Shown: one piece after another, positions 16,293 to 24,194 of the stretch
Layout: each line of letters starts with the position of its first letter
How positions within the stretch are numbered: the first letter of the stretch is position 1
Source: DASULK01 sp036278255
Lineage (GTDB): Bacteria; Actinomycetota; Actinomycetes; Mycobacteriales; Micromonosporaceae
Length of the DNA stretch: 64,000 bases
Assembly (NCBI GenBank): GCA_036278255.1
Contig: DASULK010000018.1
Location: forward strand, 1 to 64,000
Reading direction: 5' to 3'
Translations under genes and position numbers: made by a program
The notes under the pieces: model-generated
The model's database searches: none
Told to the model about the DNA's origin: nothing
The model's input: the letters and a program-made list of their open reading frames with translations, nothing else

Positions 16293-16946
16293 ATGGCGAA
16301 GATCTTCAGAGTATCGGCCCGGGCGGGGATGACCCGCATCGTCGAGCCGATCGCGCGCGGCCTGCTGCGCATCGGGGTGTCCCCGAACGCGGTCACGGTA
16401 ACCGGTACCGTCGGTGTGCTGGTCGGAGCCCTCGCGTTCGGCGCGCGCGGGCACCTCGTCTCCGGAGCCGTGATCGTCACGGTCTTCGCGTTGACCGACC
16501 TGCTCGACGGCACGATGGCGCGCCTACGCGGCGGTTCCAGTCGGTTCGGGGCATTCCTGGACTCCAGTATGGATCGGGTCGCTGACGGCGCTATCTTCGG
16601 CGTGGTCACCTACTGGCTGGCCGTAGAGGGCGACCGGTGGGGCGCGGCGGCCGGACTACTCTGTCTGGTCGCCGGTCAGGTCGTCTCCTACGTGAAGGCG
16701 CGCGCCGAGGGGCTGGGGATGACCTGCAACGTCGGCATCGCCGAACGCCCCGAGCGCCTGATCACCGTCGGGGTCGGCGGCCTGCTCACCGGCGGCTTCG
16801 GGGTCACCTGGGGGCTCACCGCGGCACTGTGGGTGCTGGCCCTGCTGTCGATAGTGACCGTTGCGCAGCGCATCGGCCATGTCCACCGCCAGGCGCAGGC
16901 GGCCGAGCAGCAGGCGGTCCGGGCCGGCCAGAGGACCGACGGGTGA
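16293..16946 (+). CDS. pgsA: Phosphatidylinositol-phosphate synthase (CDP-alcohol phosphatidyltransferase)
   Basis: 217 aa with about six membrane segments. The CDP-alcohol phosphotransferase motif is complete: D69xxD72GxxAR, G86xxxD90xxxD94 (DLLDGTMARLRG, then GAFLDSSMDRVAD). It joins CDP-diacylglycerol and inositol 1-phosphate at the membrane, the first lipid step toward phosphatidylinositol mannosides. Identity as the inositol enzyme rather than PGP synthase rests on the coupled PIM acyltransferase and pimA genes. ATG 16293 is preferred, although its ribosome binding site is weak; an in-frame ATG at 16224 would add 23 atypical residues. Confidence 0.9.
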   Translation: MAKIFRVSARAGMTRIVEPIARGLLRIGVSPNAVTVTGTVGVLVGALAFGARGHLVSGAVIVTVFALTDLLDGTMARLRGGSSRFGAFLDSSMDRVADGAIFGVVTYWLAVEGDRWGAAAGLLCLVAGQVVSYVKARAEGLGMTCNVGIAERPERLITVGVGGLLTGGFGVTWGLTAALWVLALLSIVTVAQRIGHVHRQAQAAEQQAVRAGQRTDG

Positions 16947-17890
16947 ACGTCGCCGAGTTCGGGTACATCGCGGGTTGGCGCCTGGTGCGGGCGCTGCCGC
17001 AGCCGGTCGCGGCAGCGGCCTTCCGGGCCGGGGCCGACTACGCCCACCGCCGCTGTGGACGGGGGGCAACGAGACTCGCCACCAACCTGCGCCGTATCGT
17101 CGGCGACAACCTGCCCCCGGACAAGTTTGACGCCCTGGTGCGTGCCGGCTTGCGCTCCTACGCCCGGTACTGGCTGGAGGCGTTCCGGCTGCCGTCGTTG
17201 ACGCGTGCAGAGCTACTCAGCGGATTCCGCCTGCAACGTCAGGAGCTCCTGCACGAGGCGATGGACGCGGGTCGGGGCGTGGTGGTGGCCCTGCCACACG
17301 CTGGCAACTGGGACGCGGCCGGTGCCTGGGTGGCGGCGATGGGCTGGCCGTTGACCACGGTGGCCGAGCGGCTCAAACCGGAGAGCATCTATCGGCGCTT
17401 CGTGGCGTTCCGGCAACAGCTCGGCATGGAGATCATTCCGTTGACCGGGGGGCAGCAGCCACCGTTGGACGTGCTTGCCGACCGTATCGGCAAGGGGCAT
17501 GTGGTCCCACTACTGGCCGATCGGGACCTCTCCGCGCGCGGGGTCGAAGTGAAGTTCTTCGGCGCCCGTACCCGGATGCCTCCCGGGCCGGCTCTGCTTG
17601 CTCTGCGCACCGGCGCCCCCCTCTACGTGGCGTCGATGTGGTACGAACGGGATGCGGCCTGCGGCCGGCTGCACGGGCCGCTGCGGGTGCCGGGGCCGGA
17701 ACAGGGGCCGCTCGACCAGCGGGTGCGGTGGTTGACCCAACAGATCGCTGACCAACTCGCGACCGGCATCGCGGCTCATCCGCAAGACTGGCACATGCTG
17801 CAACGGATGTGGCTGGATGCGCCGAACCAGGCCGGGCGGGTGACGCCGCTCGATGCCGACGCACCACCGACCGCCGCAGAGCCAGGCTGA
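16943..17890 (+). CDS. Phosphatidylinositol mannoside acyltransferase (LpxL/HtrB family)
   Basis: 315 aa. HAGNWD near residues 119-124 is the HxxxxD catalytic motif of lysophospholipid and lauroyl acyltransferases. LLADRDLSARGVEVKFFGARTRMPPGPALLALRTGAP is the matching substrate block. The actinobacterial member acylates the mannose of PIM1/PIM2. GTG 16943 overlaps the previous stop by 4 bp, and pimA follows after 14 bp with a GGAGGGAGG site, so the three genes form the PIM operon. Confidence 0.92.
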   Translation: MNVAEFGYIAGWRLVRALPQPVAAAAFRAGADYAHRRCGRGATRLATNLRRIVGDNLPPDKFDALVRAGLRSYARYWLEAFRLPSLTRAELLSGFRLQRQELLHEAMDAGRGVVVALPHAGNWDAAGAWVAAMGWPLTTVAERLKPESIYRRFVAFRQQLGMEIIPLTGGQQPPLDVLADRIGKGHVVPLLADRDLSARGVEVKFFGARTRMPPGPALLALRTGAPLYVASMWYERDAACGRLHGPLRVPGPEQGPLDQRVRWLTQQIADQLATGIAAHPQDWHMLQRMWLDAPNQAGRVTPLDADAPPTAAEPG

Positions 17891-17904
17891 CCGGAGGGAG
17901 GGTT

Positions 17905-19065
17905 ATGCGCATCGGGATCGTGTGCCCGTACTCCCTCGACGTCCCCGGCGGGGTGCAGAACCACGTCATCGATCTTGCCGAGGCATTGATCAGTCTCGGC
18001 CATGAGGTGAGCGTGCTGGCCCCCGCCGACGAGGACTCGCCGTTGCCGCCGTACGTCGTCCCCGCCGGGCGTTCAGTCCCTTTCCGGTATAACGGGTCCG
18101 TCGCGCGGATCACCTTCGGCCCGGTCTCCACCGCCCGGGTGCGGCGCTGGCTGGCCCGCGGAGACTTCGATGTTCTGCACGTCCACGAGCCGTTCGTCCT
18201 CAGCCTCTCCCTGCTGGCCGTCCTCTCCGCCCGCGGCCCGGTCGTGGCGACCTTCCACACCGCGATGACCCGATCGCGGGCGATGGCCGCCGCCCAGGGG
18301 ATCCTGCAACTCGTCCTGGAGCGGATCACGGCGCGGATCGCGGTGAGCGCTCTGGCGCGCAAGGTGCACGTCGAGCACCTGGACGGGGGAGCAGTCGAGA
18401 TTCCCAACGGGGTCGCGGTGACCAAGTTCGCCCAGGCGCAGCCGCTGCCCGGCTGGCCCGGCCGGTGCGTGCCCGGCGAGGGCGGAACGCTGGGGTTCCT
18501 CGGCCGCTTCACCGAGGCGCGTAAGGGCTTCCCGGTACTGCGTGAGGCTTTCGTGGACCTGGCCACCGAGCGGCCGGGGCTACGGTTGCTGGTTGCCGGC
18601 CCCGGCGACGTGGCCGACCTGTACGAGGGGATGCCACCCTGGCTGCGGGAGCGGATCACCTTCCTCGGTCTGGTGCCCGAGGAGGAGAAAGCCCGGATGC
18701 TGCGCAGCGTCGACCTCTACGTGGCTCCCAATCTGGGCGGGGAGTCCTTCGGCATGATCCTCACCGAGGCGATGGCTGCCGGGGCGCCGGTCGTGGCCAG
18801 TGATCTTGACGCTTTCCGCCGGGTGCTCGACGGTGGCCGGGCGGGCGAGCTCTTCCGTACCGGGGACGCCGACGACCTGCGGAGGGCCGTCACCCGGCTG
18901 CTCGACGACCCGGACCAGCGGGCCGAGCTGGCGGCCCGCGGAGGGCGGGTGGTCGCCGCCTTCGACTGGCCGGTGGTGGCGCGTCGGGTCCTTGAGGTCT
19001 ACGCCACCGCGATCGAGGCCACCGACGGCCGGGTGATTGACGAGGAGTGGGTCGAGCCGCGGTGA
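17905..19065 (+). CDS. pimA: Phosphatidyl-myo-inositol mannosyltransferase PimA (GT4)
   Basis: 386 aa. N-terminal GIVCPYSLDVPGGVQNHVIDLAEAL and HVHEPFVLSLSLLAV, plus TFHTAMTRSRAMA, match PimA. The C-terminal half has GFLGRFTEARKGFPVL and ESFGMILTEAMAAGAPVVASD, with the E-x7-E nucleotide-sugar site. It transfers the first mannose from GDP-mannose to phosphatidylinositol at the inner membrane face. ATG 17905 has an excellent ribosome binding site. It is last of the core PIM genes here. Confidence 0.95.
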   Translation: MRIGIVCPYSLDVPGGVQNHVIDLAEALISLGHEVSVLAPADEDSPLPPYVVPAGRSVPFRYNGSVARITFGPVSTARVRRWLARGDFDVLHVHEPFVLSLSLLAVLSARGPVVATFHTAMTRSRAMAAAQGILQLVLERITARIAVSALARKVHVEHLDGGAVEIPNGVAVTKFAQAQPLPGWPGRCVPGEGGTLGFLGRFTEARKGFPVLREAFVDLATERPGLRLLVAGPGDVADLYEGMPPWLRERITFLGLVPEEEKARMLRSVDLYVAPNLGGESFGMILTEAMAAGAPVVASDLDAFRRVLDGGRAGELFRTGDADDLRRAVTRLLDDPDQRAELAARGGRVVAAFDWPVVARRVLEVYATAIEATDGRVIDEEWVEPR

Positions 19066-19137
19066 GGTTCGGCGGATCCCCGGTGCTGCCTGCGGCGTCG
19101 GAACCGATTGGGGCGCCTGGTTCACTACGATGCCGAC

Positions 19138-19662
19138 ATGTGGTGGGTGGTGGGCGTCGTCGTCGTGGTCCTCCTAGTGTCGGCGTACCTGTTCTGGACG
19201 GCCGCCCGGGTCGACCGGCTGCATCTGCGCGTCGCTGCGGCGGCCCGTGCGCTTGAGGCGCACCTGCTGCGGCGCGCGGCTGCGGCCGCGGTGCTGGCGG
19301 AGGAGCGCTACACCACGGCACCGTACGCGGCTGAGCTGTACGCCGCCGCCCGCCAGGCCATCGACGCCGGCCCGGAGGAGCGGGAAGCCGCAGAAAACGA
19401 TCTGACCCGCCAGTTGCGCCAGGCCCACCTGACCGGAGATGATCCGGCTGCCGACGCAGTCATCGCGGCCAGCCGCCGACTCGCGTTGGCCCGCCAGGTG
19501 CATACTGATCTTGTCCGTGATGCCCTCTCGGTCCGGCGACGGTCGGTCGTCCGCTTGCTGCGCATGTCGCGCAAGCACGACCTCCCCCGCTACTTCGACG
19601 TTGACGACCCGACCCTGCAGTCCGACCCCACCGTGCCCGATCCGACCATGCCAGCCGCGTGA
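19138..19662 (+). CDS. Membrane-anchored conserved hypothetical protein
   Basis: 174 aa from ATG 19138; an in-frame start at 19108 is possible. One N-terminal membrane segment (WWVVGVVVVVLLVSAYLFWTAA) is followed by a long Ala- and Arg-rich helical cytoplasmic region and a C-terminal FDVDDPTLQSDPTVPDP acidic tail. Conserved proteins of this kind are often found between pimA and pdxS in actinobacteria. The overall shape resembles LemA-like proteins, but I cannot assign a family. Confidence 0.72.
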   Translation: MWWVVGVVVVVLLVSAYLFWTAARVDRLHLRVAAAARALEAHLLRRAAAAAVLAEERYTTAPYAAELYAAARQAIDAGPEEREAAENDLTRQLRQAHLTGDDPAADAVIAASRRLALARQVHTDLVRDALSVRRRSVVRLLRMSRKHDLPRYFDVDDPTLQSDPTVPDPTMPAA

Positions 19663-19780
19663 CCAGCGCCACCGGGCAGGCCACCGGTGGGTTGATTGGC
19701 TGTGGGTTTCCGGATCTGGGCGGGCGTAGCATCGAATAGACATCCCAATCTTCTGGTCCACCCTGAGAGGCGAGAACAAC

Positions 19781-20695
<915 letters not shown>

Positions 20696-20721
20696 GAACC
20701 ACCCGCCATCGGCCAGGTGAT

Positions 20722-20745
20722 GCCGGTCGGCGAGCGCCGACCGGC
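20722..20745 (+). terminator. Hairpin terminator after pdxS
   Basis: Perfect 11-bp arms GCCGGTCGGCG and CGCCGACCGGC with only AG between them (effectively a 10-bp stem with a 4-nt loop), 27 bp after the pdxS stop. It separates pdxS from yebC. Confidence 0.75.
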
Positions 20746-20764
20746 CGCCCGCTGAATTAGCCGC

Positions 20765-20830
20765 GGTTGCTGCTGTGCGGAGGTCCCCTCAACCGGGGTG
20801 TGACAGCAACCCGTCCCACCTCGGTAAGAT
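20765..20830 (+). promoter_or_regulatory. Stem-loop and possible promoter ahead of yebC
   Basis: Outer arms GGTTGCTG (20765-20772) and CAGCAACC (20804-20811) enclose an inner CCCC/GGGG pair (20785-20788, 20795-20798). A TAAGAT hexamer at 20825-20830 could be a -10 box, with GTGACA at 20800-20805 as a poor -35 at 19 bp. If this is the promoter, the stem lies over it and would be an operator-like palindrome, not a leader. The rest of the 277-bp gap shows no gene remnant. Confidence 0.35.
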
Positions 20831-20972
20831 TGTCGCGGTTCGGCGCCGCCTCAGGGATCGTCAAGTGACCGAAGCCTGACGAGAAGACAGCCCATGTGTA
20901 ACGGTTCGCCGCGGAAATGACATGGCGTGCGGGGCGACCTAGCAGCCGCCGGGGCAGTAACGGGAGGAACAG

Positions 20973-21722
20973 TTGGCCGGGCACTCAAAGTGGGCGACGA
21001 CCAAGCGCAAGAAGGCGGTCATCGACGCCAAGCGCGGCAAGATGTTCGCCAAGCTCATCAAGAACATCGAGGTGGCCGCACGCATGGGCGGCGGCGACCC
21101 GACCGGCAACCCGACCCTCTTCGACGCCATCCAGAAGGCCAAGAAGAGTTCCGTCCCGAACGACAACATCGACCGGGCGGTCAAGCGTGGATCCGGTCTG
21201 GAGGCCGGCGGCGCGGACTGGCAGACGGTGATTTACGAGGGCTACGGCCCCAACGGTGTCGCGATGCTGATCGAGTGCCTGACCGACAACCGCAACCGCG
21301 CCGCCACGGAGGTACGCACCGCCCTGACCCGTAACGGCGGGTCCTTCGCCGACGCCGGCTCGGTCTCCTACCTCTTTTCCCGCAAGGGCGTGGTGATCGT
21401 GCCCAAGAACGACCTCACCGAGGATGACGTGCTGCTGGCGGTCCTCGACGCCGGCGCCGAGGAGGTCAACGACCTGGACGAGGCCTACGAGGTGGTCTCC
21501 GAGCCGGGGGACCTGGTCGCGGTACGCACGGCCCTGCAGCAGGCGGGCATCGACTACGACTCGGCGGAGACCTCGCTGCTCCCCAGCGTCACCGTGCCGC
21601 TCGATGAGGAGGGTGCCCGCAAGGTCTTCCACCTGATCGATGTCTTGGAAGACTGCGACGATGTGCAGGACGTCTACGCCAACTTCGATGTCTCCGACGA
21701 GATCATGTCCGCGGTCGGCTGA
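20973..21722 (+). CDS. YebC/PmpR-family DNA-binding or translation factor
   Basis: 249 aa, full length. It begins (TTG 20973, GGGAGGA site upstream) with AGHSKWATTKRKKAVIDAKRGKMFAKLIKNIEVAARMGGGDP, the family's signature N-terminus, followed by VPNDNIDRAVKRGSG and YEGYGPNGVAMLIE. Members act as transcriptional regulators or help ribosomes past difficult sequences. In many actinobacteria ruvC follows shortly; here a minus-strand membrane protein gene converges with it. Confidence 0.95.
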   Translation: MAGHSKWATTKRKKAVIDAKRGKMFAKLIKNIEVAARMGGGDPTGNPTLFDAIQKAKKSSVPNDNIDRAVKRGSGLEAGGADWQTVIYEGYGPNGVAMLIECLTDNRNRAATEVRTALTRNGGSFADAGSVSYLFSRKGVVIVPKNDLTEDDVLLAVLDAGAEEVNDLDEAYEVVSEPGDLVAVRTALQQAGIDYDSAETSLLPSVTVPLDEEGARKVFHLIDVLEDCDDVQDVYANFDVSDEIMSAVG

Positions 21723-21759
21723 TCCCACCGACCTGCCTGCTTGGATACCAACGCTAGGC

Positions 21760-21775
21760 GGCATCCGCGGATGCC
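21760..21775. terminator. Palindrome between convergent yebC and PAP2-fusion genes
   Basis: GGCATCC and GGATGCC flank GC, forming a perfect 16-bp palindrome, with flanking GGC(60 region) and CCGCC extending it imperfectly. It lies in the 88-bp gap between two converging genes, as expected for a bidirectional terminator. Confidence 0.55.
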
Positions 21776-21810
21776 GAACCGCCCTGTCGGTGCTGCGTCC
21801 CGGCACTGCA

Positions 21811-24192
21811 TCAGAGTTGGTGTTGCCAGGTGAGGACGCGGAGCGCGATGAATCCGGGCGGGACGGTCAGCCAGAAGCTCGCCAGCCGGTAGATCAAAAC
21901 GCCGGCGACCGCCGTTTCGATGGGGACCGCATAGAACACCAGCCCGGAGACGAGGGCGGCTTCTGTCGCACCGAGCCCGCCCGGGGTTGGCACGGCGGAC
22001 GCCAGGCCCTCACCGAGGATGGAGACCAGCACCACCTTGGGCAGCAGGGACGGATCGAACGGGAGACCAACGGCCAGCAGCGCGAAATACAGGCAGGCGC
22101 CGTAGGTCAGGGTCAGTCCCAGGCTCGCGGAGACCAACCGGAGCCGGCGGCCGCTCTGCATGACCGAACGGAGGCCGTTGGCTGCCTGCCGGAGCGCGGT
22201 GCGGCTGCGTTCGCGGAGCTTCGGTACCGCCAGGGCGGCGGCGAGGAGGAGCAGGGCACCGAGCACCACCAGCAGCACGGTCAGGCTCTTCGCCGCTGCC
22301 AGCAGGTTCCGCGCCGGCCCGCGGGCGAAGGGCAGCAGGATCGGTAGCAGCAGGATGACCGAGATCGCGCCGGCTGCCCGGGCCGTTACTGCCGCCGCCG
22401 CCGCGACCGGCACGGACAGCCCCTGCTTCTGCAGGTACCTGACGCTCAGGGCTAGGCCGCCGACGCTGGCAGGGGTGATCCCGTTGGCGAAGGATGCGGC
22501 GAGCTGGGCGGCGACGGTGGAGCGCAGCGGCATCGGTTTTCCGGCGGCAATGCGCAGGGTGATCGCGCTCAGTACATAGGTGGCAGCCGATGCCAGCAGG
22601 CTGCCGAGCAGTCCGATGGGATGGGCGTGGAACAGCTGCCGTACTGCCATGCGCACCTCGCCGAGCTGCGGCAGGAGGAAGTGCACGAGCAGGCCGAGCA
22701 GGATGAGCAGGATGAGGTTGCGGCGGGTGACCCGAACGACCTTGGCGGGCTCGGCGGAGGTGCCCGGCACCCGGTCGACAACCTCCCGCCGTACGCTGTC
22801 CAGCAGGTCCGGGTTCTGAACCAACATCGCCCGCGTGGCCCGGGAGAAGAAGGGTTTCTGCAGGTACGGCACGCTCGCGGCGACCGCGTCACCGCCCAAC
22901 GCCGTGATCGCCGCCTGCACGGTCCGGGGCGCACCGACCAGGTGTGCCGAGGTGACCAGCAACTCCACGATGTCTCGGGCCCGCTGGACCGCCGATGCGT
23001 TCTCCTCAGCAAAGCTGAGGTCGATGAGGTAGGCCGACGAATCCTTCACAATCACGTTGGCCCCCCGCAGATCGCGGTGGGCTATCCCCGCCTGGTGCAG
23101 GAGCGCGACTTGGTGCCAGGTGTCGGCGAGAGTGACCTTGTCTAACTTCGTCGCGTCCAGCTCATCCAGGGTGGGCCCGTCGACGAACTCCTGCACCAGG
23201 AGAGCTTCCCCCTCCGAGCCTGTGGCGGTGGTGATGAGGTGGGGGATCCGTACCCCTGCCTCTTCGGCGAGCAACGACAGGTAGGCCTCGTGCTCGTTCT
23301 TCTGTTTGGCGGTGACGAAGGGCGGCTCGTCTTCGATGTTGCGGTACCGCACGCGCCGGTAGAGCTTGTAGAGCCAGTCGGCGTCACGCTGCTCGCCGCT
23401 GGTTACCTTGACGAACAGTTGCTTTCCCTCCGAGGTGGTGGCCTTGAAGGGGATCGAGCCGCGGGCATCGCTGGCGATGGGGGTCAACCGCCTGATGGTG
23501 TAGCCGTGCCGGTTGAGGGTGTCGCGGGTCCGGTTCAACGTCTGAGCCGGGCCGGGGCTACCGACGATGATCCGGGTCAGGCAGACGGCCAGCCAGCCGA
23601 CCAGCAGGCCGCCGGCGACATCGATGGGAAAATGGGCCCCGACGTACACCCGGGCGACCCCGACCGTGGCGATCGCTGCCCAGACGTAGCGGCGGTACCG
23701 CTGCGGCAGGTGGTGCGACAGGACCAGGCCCAGGGCCGACGCGACCGCCACGTGCCCCGAGGGATAGCCCAGTGACCCGCCGATCGTCTCGTAGAGGCGG
23801 ACGTCTGCCAGCAGTTGTGCGGGGCGCTCGCGAGCGACCAGCGCTTTGGCCAGAACGGCCAGCCAGTAGGCGAGGTTGCCGGCGACCAGGAATTCCAGGG
23901 CCGGCCAGTATCGCCGAAGGATGAGGGCGGCCAGTGCGGCCCCGAAGACCGCTGGATAGGACCCGAGCTGCATCACCGTGACCAGCAGCGGCGCCAGAGC
24001 AGGCGGTAGATGGTTGATGGCATGGAAGAGGTCGCGTTCCCACCAGCTGAGGGCATGGGCGCGGACCCGGGCGCTGAGGGAAGCCAGCAGCACGGTGGCG
24101 ACCACCAGACTGAACGCGAGCGCCGGTGCCGGCTTGTGGCGTCTCCCCATCGTCCGGGCCGGCTCGTGCCGGCGGTCGTCACGGCGGCCCAC
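21811..24192 (-). CDS. Triple fusion: PAP2 phosphatase, kinase-like domain and LPG-synthase-type flippase
   Basis: 793 aa. Residues ~25-210 are a PAP2 phosphatase with K116x6R123P124, PSGH 144-147 and R181x5H187x3D191. Residues ~225-450 are a kinase-like domain: LFVKV (Lys262), HRDLRGANV 372-380 with Asp374 and Asn379, and LIDLS with Asp391 in place of DFG. Residues ~475-793 hold 8-9 membrane segments of the lysylphosphatidylglycerol synthase TM / AglD-like (UPF0104) family, including NGITPASVGGLALSVRYL and AVPTPGGLGATEAALV. It likely acts on an isoprenoid or lipid phosphate at the membrane; the combination is inference. GTG 24192 lies 2 bp after the ATPase stop, so translation is probably coupled. 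Confidence 0.9.
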   Translation of the reverse strand: MGRRDDRRHEPARTMGRRHKPAPALAFSLVVATVLLASLSARVRAHALSWWERDLFHAINHLPPALAPLLVTVMQLGSYPAVFGAALAALILRRYWPALEFLVAGNLAYWLAVLAKALVARERPAQLLADVRLYETIGGSLGYPSGHVAVASALGLVLSHHLPQRYRRYVWAAIATVGVARVYVGAHFPIDVAGGLLVGWLAVCLTRIIVGSPGPAQTLNRTRDTLNRHGYTIRRLTPIASDARGSIPFKATTSEGKQLFVKVTSGEQRDADWLYKLYRRVRYRNIEDEPPFVTAKQKNEHEAYLSLLAEEAGVRIPHLITTATGSEGEALLVQEFVDGPTLDELDATKLDKVTLADTWHQVALLHQAGIAHRDLRGANVIVKDSSAYLIDLSFAEENASAVQRARDIVELLVTSAHLVGAPRTVQAAITALGGDAVAASVPYLQKPFFSRATRAMLVQNPDLLDSVRREVVDRVPGTSAEPAKVVRVTRRNLILLILLGLLVHFLLPQLGEVRMAVRQLFHAHPIGLLGSLLASAATYVLSAITLRIAAGKPMPLRSTVAAQLAASFANGITPASVGGLALSVRYLQKQGLSVPVAAAAAVTARAAGAISVILLLPILLPFARGPARNLLAAAKSLTVLLVVLGALLLLAAALAVPKLRERSRTALRQAANGLRSVMQSGRRLRLVSASLGLTLTYGACLYFALLAVGLPFDPSLLPKVVLVSILGEGLASAVPTPGGLGATEAALVSGLVFYAVPIETAVAGVLIYRLASFWLTVPPGFIALRVLTWQHQL

Positions 24193-24194
24193 GC

